Assembly (NCBI GenBank): GCA_937871935.1
Contig: CALMQI010000158.1
Location: forward strand, 1 to 33,989
Reading direction: 5' to 3'
Length of the DNA stretch: 33,989 nucleotides
Source: an uncultured Burkholderiales bacterium
Lineage (GTDB): Bacteria; Pseudomonadota; Gammaproteobacteria; Burkholderiales; Burkholderiaceae_C
Shown here: piece by piece, positions 15,899 to 23,709 of the stretch
How the letters are laid out: each line of letters starts with the position of its first letter
Position numbering within the stretch: the stretch's first letter is position 1
Program-made: the position numbers and the translations under genes
Notes under the pieces: model-generated
What the model was told of the DNA's origin: nothing
Seen by the model: only the letters and a program-made list of their open reading frames with translations
Database searches by the model: none

Positions 15899-16749
15899 GC
15901 CCCCGGCCGCCGGGTGAGCGCGCCGAAGCCGCGTTGCGGGTCATAACCCCACGCCGCGAGCGCGAAGCACAGGGCCAGCGTGCCCAGCACCACCCCTGGC
16001 GCGAGGCCCGGGTCCTTGTCGTACAGCGCGAAGCGTATCCATTCCACTGCGTGGGTGAACGGATTGATCTGCGCGACGCGGTGCACCCACTCGGCCCCCG
16101 ATTCCTCCAGCTTCCACAGCGGATACAGCGCGGTGGAGATGAAGTACATCGGGAAGATGACGAAGTTCATCGTGCCGGCGAAGTTCTCCAACTGCCGGAT
16201 GTGCACCGACATCAGCAGGCCCAGCGCGCCCAGCATCAGCGCGCAGCTCACCGCCGCCAGCAGCACGTGCAGCATGTGCCAGACATCTGAGCCGACTACC
16301 GGCAGCACCGTGCCCAGCAGCGCAGCGACGATGACGAACGCGCCGGCCTGTGCCAGCGACAGCACGGCGGTGGCGACGAGCTTGGACAGCAGAATCCACC
16401 AGCGCGGCAGCGGGGCGGTCAGCAGCAGCCGCATCAGCCCCATCTCGCGGTCGTAGACCATCGCCAGACTCGATTGCATGCCGTTGAACAGCAGCACCAT
16501 CCCGACCAGGCCCGGTGCGATGTAGACGTCGTACGGGATGTAGGTGTCGTACGGCTCGACGATGGCCACGCCGAACACGTTGCGAAAGCCCGCGGCGAAG
16601 ACCGCCAGCCACAACAGCGGTCGCACCAGGGCCGACACCAGGCGGCCGTACTGGCGGCCGAATTTGGCGAGCTCGCGCACGACGATGGCCTGCATTGCCT
16701 GTGCGGCATGCCGCACGCCGCGATGGCGGTCGTCGAATCCTGCGGTCAC
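15895..16749 (-). CDS. ABC transporter permease, PQQ-dependent alcohol dehydrogenase system
   Basis: This is an inner-membrane permease of the ABC-2 type with about six helices. ALVRPLLWLAVFAAGFRNVFG, YIAPGLVGMVLLFNGMQSS, YDREMGLMRLLLTAPLPR and ALYPLWKLEE occur in the usual order of this family (the PedC type beside PQQ alcohol dehydrogenases). The GTG at 16749 has AGGG seven bases upstream and gives 284 residues; the ATG at 16695 is an alternative that trims 18. ABC-2 permeases are usually exporters, yet this system also has a periplasmic binding protein, which is unusual. In Pseudomonas putida the PedA1A2BC transporter is reported to be needed for lanthanide-dependent growth. It lies between the binding protein and the ExbB-like gene, overlapping the latter by four bases. 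Confidence 0.88.
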   Translation of the reverse strand: MTAGFDDRHRGVRHAAQAMQAIVVRELAKFGRQYGRLVSALVRPLLWLAVFAAGFRNVFGVAIVEPYDTYIPYDVYIAPGLVGMVLLFNGMQSSLAMVYDREMGLMRLLLTAPLPRWWILLSKLVATAVLSLAQAGAFVIVAALLGTVLPVVGSDVWHMLHVLLAAVSCALMLGALGLLMSVHIRQLENFAGTMNFVIFPMYFISTALYPLWKLEESGAEWVHRVAQINPFTHAVEWIRFALYDKDPGLAPGVVLGTLALCFALAAWGYDPQRGFGALTRRPGA

Positions 16750-16807
16750 TGGACTACCCTGCGCGCTACGCGCTGCGGGATTCGCGCTTGGGAGCGGCCC
16801 GGCGTGC

Positions 16808-17968
16808 TCATGGCCTGGCCTTGCACAGCTTCTCCGGTGCATCCACACCCAGCGTGTCGAGGTTGTTCTTCGGGTGCAGCACACCGTCGGCCGGCGCGAG
16901 GTCGATCACGCCTTGTCCGTCGGTGAGCAGCAGCGGCTGCCGCAGCTGGCCGTCCCACGGACGGAAGCTCATCGTCACACCCTTGGAGCCGTCGAGTTCG
17001 ATGTCGGCTAGCGCCTTGCCGATGGCCGCCGCGGGCCCCTTGGGCGTGGCCGCCGCCGCGGCGGCCAGGGCTTTGCCGGCCAGCCAGGCGGCCCAGTCGT
17101 TGGCGAGCATCGGCCGCCTCGCGGCGCGTGCGAAGCGGCGCGACACCTGCGGCGCGCCGAAGCGCTCGAACTGCGTGTGCCAGGCCAGCGCCGCGAGTCC
17201 GGCATCACCGACCACCGGCCTCGGCAGCGCGGTGCGGTAGGGCACACTGCGCGCGAACTCGCCATCGCCGTCGATCACCCAGACCACGTCGTAGCTGCCC
17301 TGGGTCAGCAGCGACACGTTGGCCATCTCGCGCTCGCGCGGGTCGGCCGACAGCTTGAATGGCCGGCTTGCCGCCAGCTTCAGGCCGTAGCGCCTGATGG
17401 CGTTCTGGGCGACCGCCGAGCGCTCGCGGTCGCCGGCATTCGGGCCGGTGAGCAGCAGCACCTGCGTCCATCGGCGCGCGACCAGGGCTTGCGCCAATGC
17501 ATCAGCACGCATGCGTTCGCTGGGTATCACGTGCCACACGCGGGGCCGGCAGTCCTGCTCGCGCAGGCGGTCGCTCGGGTCGCCGACATTGAGCAGCGGC
17601 AGCTTCACTGCATCGGCGGCGGCCAGCAGCCAATCGGCCGGCAGGTCAGCGGCGAGCGCGGCGACACCGGCCTTTTCGGCCTTGGCGGCGGCATCGCGTG
17701 CGGCCTGGGCACTGCCGACCGGGACGACCTCGAGCACCACCGAAGCCCCGGCCGAGTCGAGCTCAAGCTGCGCCTCCTTCAGCGCGAGCTGCAGGCCGTC
17801 GCTGGCCGGACCGCCGGGCTGGCCAAAGTAGGCGCGCTCGACCCGCGCACGTTCGAGACGGGGATCGTCCTGGCGCAGCAGCAGTGTGAACTTGACCGGC
17901 GCCGCCAGCGCCACCTGGGCCATCCATGCAGCCGCCAGCACCAGCATCGAGATGCAGCGCAAGCGCAT
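16808..17968 (-). CDS. ABC transporter substrate-binding protein, PQQ-dependent alcohol dehydrogenase system
   Basis: The product is 386 residues with a signal peptide ending VALA at about residue 21. The body has the two-lobed Leu/Ile/Val-binding-protein type of fold: FTLLLRQDDPRLER, a region with LPADWLLAAADAVKLPLLNVGD, WTQVLLLTGPNAGDRERSA and YDVVWVIDGDGEFARSVPY. The family occurs specifically in PQQ alcohol dehydrogenase clusters; its ligand has not been established to my knowledge, though lanthanide handling has been proposed for related clusters. It starts four bases after the ATPase stop, so the ATPase, binding protein and permease form one unit. An ORF start further upstream at 18178 would lack a signal peptide and overlap the ATPase. 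Confidence 0.88.
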   Translation of the reverse strand: MRLRCISMLVLAAAWMAQVALAAPVKFTLLLRQDDPRLERARVERAYFGQPGGPASDGLQLALKEAQLELDSAGASVVLEVVPVGSAQAARDAAAKAEKAGVAALAADLPADWLLAAADAVKLPLLNVGDPSDRLREQDCRPRVWHVIPSERMRADALAQALVARRWTQVLLLTGPNAGDRERSAVAQNAIRRYGLKLAASRPFKLSADPREREMANVSLLTQGSYDVVWVIDGDGEFARSVPYRTALPRPVVGDAGLAALAWHTQFERFGAPQVSRRFARAARRPMLANDWAAWLAGKALAAAAAATPKGPAAAIGKALADIELDGSKGVTMSFRPWDGQLRQPLLLTDGQGVIDLAPADGVLHPKNNLDTLGVDAPEKLCKARP

Positions 17969-17972
17969 CGAC

Positions 17973-18731
17973 CTACCTCTCGCTGCTCTTGGCTGCGTCG
18001 GCCGTCGCGTGCAGGAACGCCTGCTCGAGGCTGGCGCCGCCGAGGCTGGCGCACACCTCCTGCGGCGAGCCATCGGCCAGCAGCCGGCCCTGGTGAAGGA
18101 CCAGCACGCGGTCGGCGCCGTCGGCCTCCTCCACCAGATGCGTGGCCCACAACACGGTGCTGCCGCGCGAGCGCACATCGGCGCGCACCGCCGCGATCAG
18201 GTCGCGGCGCGACTTGGGGTCGAGCCCCACCGTGGGTTCATCCATCAACAACACTGCCGGCCGGTGCAGCAACGCGCGCACGAGTTCCACCTTGCGTCGG
18301 TTGCCGCCGGACAGCTCGCGCACCGGGCGGTCCAGATCGCCGCCGAGCCCGATCGCACGGCAGTCCTCGTCGATGCGCTGTTGAGCCAGTGCACGCGGCA
18401 GGCCCTGCAGATCGCCATGAAAACGCAGGTTGCTGGCGACGCTGAGATCGAGATCGAGCGACATCTGCTGGAACACCACGCCGAGCCTGCGCAGCGACGC
18501 GACCGCCTGCCGGCGCAGCGACAGGCCAGACACATGGGCCTCGCCGGCGTCGGCCACGAACAGGCCCGAGAGCACCTGGAACAGCGTGGACTTGCCCGCA
18601 CCGTTGGGCCCCAGCAGTGCAGCGAAACAGCCTTCGGGCAGCGTGAAGCTCAGACCGGCCAGCGCGTTGCGCATGCCATAACGCTTGATCAGGTGAACGA
18701 CCGCCAGCGCCGGTGCGGGATCGCGTTGCAT
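17973..18731 (-). CDS. ABC transporter ATP-binding protein, PQQ-dependent alcohol dehydrogenase system
   Basis: The 252-residue ATPase has Walker A GPNGAGKST at about residues 41-49, the Q-loop in VVFQQMSLDLDLS, the signature ELSGGNRRKVELVRAL, Walker B VLLMDEPTVGLDP and the switch histidine in VLWATHLVEEAD. The ELSGGNRRK form and the DLDLSV segment fit the subfamily that pairs with ABC-2 permeases. The ATG at 18731 is chosen because upstream residues are not conserved-looking. It follows the PqqB-like gene after 49 bases and is followed by the binding protein after four. It drives the transporter with the permease at 15895-16749. Confidence 0.93.
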   Translation of the reverse strand: MQRDPAPALAVVHLIKRYGMRNALAGLSFTLPEGCFAALLGPNGAGKSTLFQVLSGLFVADAGEAHVSGLSLRRQAVASLRRLGVVFQQMSLDLDLSVASNLRFHGDLQGLPRALAQQRIDEDCRAIGLGGDLDRPVRELSGGNRRKVELVRALLHRPAVLLMDEPTVGLDPKSRRDLIAAVRADVRSRGSTVLWATHLVEEADGADRVLVLHQGRLLADGSPQEVCASLGGASLEQAFLHATADAAKSSER

Positions 18732-18780
18732 GGGCGCGAAGCTTAACCGTCCGCCAAGGGGAGGGCTCGGCAGCGGAATT

Positions 18781-19569
18781 TCACAGCTCGATCTCGAGGC
18801 CGTCGTAGGCCCACTCGATACCGCGCCCGGCTGGTGCCGTGGGCGACTGGACCGGCTCGGCGCCGTCACGCTGCGAAGGCCACAACACCTTGTGCCGCGC
18901 CGGCAGCCCAGACAACAGTTCGACTGCGAGCGAGTCGACTGGCAGCGCGTGGCTCGAGGCGGGCGCGTCCATCAGCAGGCAGTCGGCCTGCCGCATCCAG
19001 TCGAATTCGAACGCGCCGATCTGCGTCAGGCCTGGCGCGCAGAACATGCTCTGGCCGGTGCTCAGATCACGCACGGTCAGCGCAAGGGTGTCGCCGACCG
19101 CAGGGTCGCGACTGTTCGCAGCGTACGGTGGCGGCTGGACATCGGTGGCGATGGCCACGAACTCCAGCGACGGCAGCGAGTTCACCTGGAACTGCGCGAC
19201 ACGGCGATCGCCCGCCACAGGTACCAGGTGCCAGTGCACGCCGCAGTAGTGGTCCAGCACCGTCAGCACCGGCAGCGTGCTGGTGAGGCTCTCGAACACC
19301 GATGACGTGGCATAGAGCTCCAGCGGCGCCCCGATGCGCAGGCTGAGTAGACCGCCGGTATGGTCGACATGGGCATCGGTCAGGATCACGCCGGCCAGGT
19401 TCGTCAGCGACAGCCCGGTGGCGCGCGGCAACGCGTGCTGTTCGCAGAGCTCGAGCGCCACGGCCGTGGATAGGTTCACCATCACCCAGGCACCGTCGTC
19501 TGCCGCCAGCGCGATCACCCCACGCTCGCGTGGGTTTGCCTTTGCGCCGCGCAGAATGCGCAACTTCAT
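18781..19569 (-). CDS. PqqB-like metallo-beta-lactamase-fold protein
   Basis: The 262-residue product follows PqqB along its length: a GVIALAADDGAWVMVNLS segment, GVILTDAHVDHTGGLLSLR, LELYATSSVFESLT, VLDHYCGVHWH, MFCAPGL, ADCLLMDA and the ending WAYDGLEIEL. PqqB acts in PQQ formation and is a hydroxylase in studied bacteria. Here the N-terminus reads KLRILRGAKANPRERG and lacks the GGGFPQWNCNC-type zinc-finger region of true PqqB. Metal-site residues around DAHVDH remain. No pqqA, C, D or E is in the window. It is therefore either a divergent PqqB or a paralogue recruited to the transport operon, as its first gene. It is divergent from the gene starting at 19698. Confidence 0.8.
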   Translation of the reverse strand: MKLRILRGAKANPRERGVIALAADDGAWVMVNLSTAVALELCEQHALPRATGLSLTNLAGVILTDAHVDHTGGLLSLRIGAPLELYATSSVFESLTSTLPVLTVLDHYCGVHWHLVPVAGDRRVAQFQVNSLPSLEFVAIATDVQPPPYAANSRDPAVGDTLALTVRDLSTGQSMFCAPGLTQIGAFEFDWMRQADCLLMDAPASSHALPVDSLAVELLSGLPARHKVLWPSQRDGAEPVQSPTAPAGRGIEWAYDGLEIEL

Positions 19570-19697
19570 GGGCTGTGCGCGCTCGGTCGGCGAGCGGACA
19601 GGCGTCTTGCGGCAAGATGCAATCGATGGATCACGGTGACCTGGGGTCGGTTGTCGGATGCGCCGTCGGCAGCGCGGGCGCCGGCCGATGCACCAGC

Positions 19698-20783
19698 ATG
19701 AGCAAGACCCGTGCCGCCGGAAACCCACTGTGGACTCGTCCTGAGGGCTCGTCATTCACGGGTTCACCCTCGGTCGGCCGGGCTGATGGCACCGTCGACT
19801 GCTCGATCCTGGTACATGGCGCCGTCTGGCGGCCGCAGGCCTTCGCCTGGGCCGTCGGCTTGCTGCTGGTGTTGCTGAGTGCCGCCGCTCGTGCGTGCCC
19901 GGGGCCGGCCTGGCCGATCGACGCGATCGCGCCCGATGTCTGGTTGGCACGAGCGGCCGAGGGTGAGGCCACGCCGGACAATCGGGGACGCGTGGCCAAT
20001 CTGCTGGTCGTGCGCAGCCAGCGACGCGTCTGGCTGCTCGGCAGCGGACCGTCGCCGGCATCGGCCCGTTCGCTCGCTTGCCAACTGCGCCGCGACCTCG
20101 GCCTAGAGGTGACCGACGTGGTCGCGCCCTGGGCGCGGCCCGAGCTGGTACTCGGGCATCGCGCATGGCCCGGTGCGCGGCGCTGGGCGCACGCCGACGT
20201 GCGACGTGCGATGCAAGCGCAATGCGCACAGTGTGTCGAGCGCCTGCGTGCCCGGCTCGGCCCCACCGCCGCGGACCTTGGCGAGGGTGATCCCGTGCTG
20301 TTGCCCAGCCGACTGCTGACCGGCGACCATGGTGAACTCGGCCCGTTGCGCTGGTGGCGGCTGCGTCGCAGCGGCGACCACAGCGTCACGCTGTGGCGCC
20401 TTCGGCGCGCGCCGCTGTGGGTGGCCCAAGGCCTGCTGTGGGGCGACGGACCGCCCGACGCGCGCGACGCCGACGTGGCCATGCAGGCCGATTCGACCGA
20501 CCGCCTGTTGTGGCTGGCACAGCTCGACGGGCCGGCCGCGCGCTGGGTGCCCGAACAGGGCGGCCTGCTCGACACACCGGCGGTGGCCGCACAGGCGGCC
20601 TACTGGCGTCGCCTGAGCGAGGCCGCACGCGAGGCCGCGCTGCGCGGCGAGGTGGAGGGTACCCCGCCACCGCCGGGGCTGGCCGGCCTGGTGGCGTGGG
20701 AGACGCACCCGCGCCACGCCATGAACTGGCAGCGTGTGATGCGACAGATCACCGACGCAATGCTCGACAACGGTCCGCGTTGA
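19698..20783 (+). CDS. Exported protein, degenerate SoxH/metallo-hydrolase-like, PQQ-cluster associated
   Basis: The mature part begins after a hydrophobic stretch (FAWAVGLLLVLLSAAARA) with CPGPAWP. It goes on with APDVWLARAAEGEATPDNRGRV split by family-like turns, NLLVVRSQRRVWLLGSGPSP, VTDVVAPWARPELVLG and an end region QGLLWGDGPPDARDAD. The layout parallels the SoxH-related hydrolase at 2770 (a display such as GLVF...PHAD near the end), but the HxHxD zinc site is absent, so it is probably not an active zinc hydrolase. CPG and CAQC cysteines could form disulfides. The start is uncertain: ATGs at 19617, 19626 and 19698 all leave 40 or more residues before the hydrophobic segment; a later non-ATG start is possible. 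I know no function. It is divergent from the PqqB-like gene and convergent with the sigma-54 activator. Confidence 0.7.
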   Translation: MSKTRAAGNPLWTRPEGSSFTGSPSVGRADGTVDCSILVHGAVWRPQAFAWAVGLLLVLLSAAARACPGPAWPIDAIAPDVWLARAAEGEATPDNRGRVANLLVVRSQRRVWLLGSGPSPASARSLACQLRRDLGLEVTDVVAPWARPELVLGHRAWPGARRWAHADVRRAMQAQCAQCVERLRARLGPTAADLGEGDPVLLPSRLLTGDHGELGPLRWWRLRRSGDHSVTLWRLRRAPLWVAQGLLWGDGPPDARDADVAMQADSTDRLLWLAQLDGPAARWVPEQGGLLDTPAVAAQAAYWRRLSEAAREAALRGEVEGTPPPPGLAGLVAWETHPRHAMNWQRVMRQITDAMLDNGPR

Positions 20784-20797
20784 GTACCCGGCGCTCG

Positions 20798-20836
20798 AAG
20801 GAAATGTGGCTTCGCCACTTTCCTTGACCCCCGCGG
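20798..20836. terminator. Bidirectional hairpins between convergent genes
   Basis: A stem with one bulged base (AAGGAAATGTGGC at 20798-20810 and GCCACTTTCCTT at 20814-20825, loop TTC) is followed by a second GC stem (CCCCCGCGGGGG). They lie between the stops of the genes at 19698-20783 and 20843-22930. They may terminate both transcripts, though the T-tract is short. The first stem resembles dispersed intergenic palindromes of Burkholderiales; this is from memory. Confidence 0.55.
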
Positions 20837-20842
20837 GGGCGC

Positions 20843-22930
20843 CTATTTAGGCCGGTTCCAACGCAATTTGCGATAGACCGTGTTGCGGCTGATGCCCAGG
20901 CGCTTGGCCGCCACCGTGATGTTGCCCTTGCACGACTCGACGGCGCGCCGAATGGCCTCGACCTCGAGTTCGTCGAGCGAGCGGGTCGCCGGCACCTCGG
21001 GCGGCTGCGACCACGCGCTGTGGGCCGCCGCAGGCGCGATCGGCGCTTCGGGTTCGGCAGGCTGGGCGGGCTTTGGCAGGTAGCGATGGGCTTCGTCGAG
21101 GAAATCGTCCGACAGGTTGGCTCGCGTGATCACCGTCTCGTGGGCAGTCATCACCGTTGCCGTGCGCAACACGTTGTACAGCTGGCGCACGTTGCCCGGC
21201 CAGGGATAGTTTTCGAACAGGTCGACCACGTCGGGCGCGAGCTGCAGGCGCCGGTTCGGGCACTCGCTATCGAGGATCCGGCGCACGAGGGCCATGCGGT
21301 CGGTGCGTTCGCGCAGCGGCGGCAGGCGAACGGCCATCCCGTTGAGGCGGTAGAACAGGTCTTCGCGGAACTGCTTGGCCTCGAGCATCTCGCGCAGATT
21401 GCGGTGCGTCGCACAGATGATCGACACGTCGACCGCGAGGCTCTTGGTGCTGCCGAGTGGCGTGACCTGCCGCTCCTGCAGCACGCGCAGCAGGTGCGCC
21501 TGCAAAGCGATCGGCATGTCGCCGATCTCGTCGAGGAACAAGGTACCGCCGTTGGCTTGCACCAGCTTGCCGACTGCCCCCTTGCGGCGCGCACCGGTGA
21601 ATGCGCCTTCCTCGTAGCCGAACAGCTCTGCTTCGATCAACGTTTCGGGGATCGAGGCGCAGTTGACGGCGACGAAGGGCTGCTTGGCGCGCGTGGAATC
21701 GCAGTGGATGGCACGCGCGAACAGCTCTTTGCCGGTGCCGGTTTCGCCAAGGATCAGCACCGGAATGTCGCGGTCGAGCACGCGGCGGATTTTGTCGACG
21801 ACCGAGGCGATCTGCGCGTCACCGGTGCGCAGGTAAGCCAAGCCGGATTCACCGTTGCTGGACGCGCCGGCCGCCTCGCCGGCTGCACCGGCATGCCGCC
21901 CGGCTTTGGCGTCGGAGGCGCCGATCGGGGCACGTGCCGGGGACGGCGCCGGGGCAGTGCCGGCCACGGCCTCGGCCAGGCTGGTCCAGACCGGCCAGTT
22001 GAATCGCGCGTACACGTAGAACTGCCGGCCACCGCCGCCCGCCGTGACCGGCATCGGCGTGACCAGCGGCGTGCGGAATCGGTCGACCAGCGCATTGACC
22101 GTGGTGCCGAAGAGCGAGGTTAGCGAGTGCATGCGCAGCGTGGCACCGGACATGCCGAGCTGCTCCAGTGCGCCGCGGTTGGCGCCGACGATCTTGCCGT
22201 CCGGCGTGACCGCCAGGATGCCCTCCATCAGGGTGCCGATGTACTCGGTGCGGCCATGGAAATGCAGCCGCATCACCTCGCGGTAGTCATCGGTCAGCCA
22301 GTGGTTCTCGATCATGCGGGCCGACATCTTCACCAGTGCCATGGTGTGCTGGTGGTAGCCGCGATGGTCGCCGGTGACGTCGAGCACGCCGAGGATGTTG
22401 CCCCGCGGGTCGAGAATCGGCGCCGCCGAGCAGGTGAGGAAGTGGTTGGCGTGCATGAAGTGCTCGTCGGCATGCACGAGCGTCGGGGTCTCCTCGATCA
22501 GCGCGGTGCCGATGGCGTTGGTGCCCTTGGCCTGCTCAGACCAGTTGGCACCGGGCTGCAGTGCCACCTTCGAGGCCCGATTCAGGAACGCGTCGTCGCC
22601 AATGGCGTGGATCACGGTACCGATGACGTCGGTGAGCACCACCATGTTCTCGCTGTTGATGATCTGTTCGTACAGCATCTCCATGATCGGCGCGGCATGG
22701 CCCGACAGCCGCTGGTTGCGGTCGCGCGCCACGGCCAGATCCGATCGGCCGAGCGGTGAGTAGTCGGGCCGCTCGATGCGCGACAGGCCCAGCGCCACGC
22801 AGCGCTCATGCGACTGTTCGATCTTGCCGACGTGGCCGGCATCGAGGTTCAACGCCGAAGCGATCGGCCGTTCCAGCGCATCGCGGCGGGCGCGCGCTGC
22901 CATCGAATCCCGTGGACCGGCATGGGCCAT
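20843..22930 (-). CDS. Sigma-54-dependent activator, AcoR type (GAF/PAS-AAA+-Fis)
   Basis: The 695-residue regulator has an N-terminal sensor region with a GAF-like domain (about 85-215, with EQAKGTNAIGTALIEE and the HFMHANHFLTCSAAPI segment typical of AcoR-family activators). A PAS-like domain follows (about 230-310), then a low-complexity Ala/Gly/Pro linker (about 320-365) and the AAA+ domain. Walker A is GETGTGKE (395-402), the sigma-54 contact loop GAFTGA is intact (442-447), Walker B is GGTLFLDEIG (461-470), and an arginine-finger region follows. The C-terminal Fis helix-turn-helix is at about 668-690 (AAKRLGISRNTVYRKL). It should activate promoters of -24/-12 type; a near-consensus one lies next door at 23161. 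Related activators respond to alcohols and acetoin, so control of PQQ alcohol oxidation is likely but the inducer is unknown. Confidence 0.95.
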   Translation of the reverse strand: MAHAGPRDSMAARARRDALERPIASALNLDAGHVGKIEQSHERCVALGLSRIERPDYSPLGRSDLAVARDRNQRLSGHAAPIMEMLYEQIINSENMVVLTDVIGTVIHAIGDDAFLNRASKVALQPGANWSEQAKGTNAIGTALIEETPTLVHADEHFMHANHFLTCSAAPILDPRGNILGVLDVTGDHRGYHQHTMALVKMSARMIENHWLTDDYREVMRLHFHGRTEYIGTLMEGILAVTPDGKIVGANRGALEQLGMSGATLRMHSLTSLFGTTVNALVDRFRTPLVTPMPVTAGGGGRQFYVYARFNWPVWTSLAEAVAGTAPAPSPARAPIGASDAKAGRHAGAAGEAAGASSNGESGLAYLRTGDAQIASVVDKIRRVLDRDIPVLILGETGTGKELFARAIHCDSTRAKQPFVAVNCASIPETLIEAELFGYEEGAFTGARRKGAVGKLVQANGGTLFLDEIGDMPIALQAHLLRVLQERQVTPLGSTKSLAVDVSIICATHRNLREMLEAKQFREDLFYRLNGMAVRLPPLRERTDRMALVRRILDSECPNRRLQLAPDVVDLFENYPWPGNVRQLYNVLRTATVMTAHETVITRANLSDDFLDEAHRYLPKPAQPAEPEAPIAPAAAHSAWSQPPEVPATRSLDELEVEAIRRAVESCKGNITVAAKRLGISRNTVYRKLRWNRPK

Positions 22931-23052
22931 GTGCTTGTCTCCTGGGTACCGATGTGGCGCCTCTGGTCTCGGCTGACGGGCCCAAGGCTGCCAGCTCTGC
23001 TTGTCGTAGTCCGTTCTAGGGGCGACTGCGTATTACTCGAACACTTCCGCCC

Positions 23053-23068
23053 GCAGGCTGCGGCCTGC
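23053..23068. promoter_or_regulatory. Inverted repeat, candidate upstream activator site
   Basis: GCAGGC and GCCTGC are perfect inverted arms separated by four bases. The repeat lies about 93 bases upstream of the sigma-54 promoter at 23161, the usual distance range for enhancer binding by an activator, and in the gap between the activator gene and its likely target. Confidence 0.35.
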
Positions 23069-23160
23069 ATGGTAGGCCAATTGACTGCGATCGTTCGAAT
23101 TCGTAGCACTGTGGTCGGGCAAGGCCCTAGCCCCAGCGGCCTCTCGCGGGACACTGCCGC

Positions 23161-23176
23161 TGGCATGTGGATTGCA
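23161..23176 (+). promoter_or_regulatory. Sigma-54 (-24/-12) promoter for pedF
   Basis: TGGCATGTGGATTGCA matches the TGGCACG-N4-TTGCA consensus with one substitution. The GG and GC doublets are exactly ten bases apart. Transcription would begin about a dozen bases downstream, near 23187, some 40 bases before the pedF ATG at 23227. The adjacent divergent gene encodes a sigma-54 activator with an intact GAFTGA loop. Confidence 0.8.
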
Positions 23177-23226
23177 GAGCCGATGCCAGTCTTGTCCAAT
23201 TGAGATTCCACAGGAGTGAGTCAGGC

Positions 23227-23709
23227 ATGAGTACGAATCGTTTGCTCCAAGGTGCGCGGCGGCTTTCCCTGTTGGGGGCGCTGGCCACTGCGGCCAGCCT
23301 CGTCTGCGCGCACGGCGATGTCACGCCGCAGGCGGTCGACACCAAGGAGCTGCCGCAACTGGGTGACAAGTGGCGAGGTGAAAACCCGTACCGGAAGAAC
23401 GACAAGGCGATCAAGGTCGGCACCTCGGCTTACAACCAGAACTGCGCGCGTTGCCACGGGCTGGAGGCCGTTTCCGGGGGCATTGCGCCGGACCTGCGCA
23501 AGCTAGACAACGACTGCGTCAGTCTGAAGGACGCAGCCAAGAAGGACAAATGCGTGAAGGAGATCGACGAGTACTACGCGTCCAGTGTGCGCAAGGGCAA
23601 GGTGCGCAATGGCGCGGTCTACATGCCGCCGTTCGAAGGCATTCTCCAGCAGGAGGCCGTATGGTCGATCAAGGCCTATCTGGAAACGCGGCGCGAGAAG
23701 CCGCTTTGA
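23227..23709 (+). CDS. pedF: Cytochrome c550, PedF type
   Basis: The 160-residue periplasmic cytochrome has a signal peptide ending LVCAHG (about residue 28). The haem site is CARCH (73-77) and the probable axial methionine is in YMPPF (Met133). Two further cysteines (97 and 109, in DNDCVSL and KDKCVKE) lie 12 apart and could form the disulfide seen in this group. The family is the direct electron acceptor of PQQ alcohol dehydrogenases in Pseudomonas-type clusters. The ATG at 23227 follows AGGAG; an upstream ATG at 23167 lies inside the sigma-54 promoter and is rejected. The promoter just upstream suggests induction with the pathway. It overlaps or abuts the binding-protein gene downstream. 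Confidence 0.9.
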   Translation: MSTNRLLQGARRLSLLGALATAASLVCAHGDVTPQAVDTKELPQLGDKWRGENPYRKNDKAIKVGTSAYNQNCARCHGLEAVSGGIAPDLRKLDNDCVSLKDAAKKDKCVKEIDEYYASSVRKGKVRNGAVYMPPFEGILQQEAVWSIKAYLETRREKPL

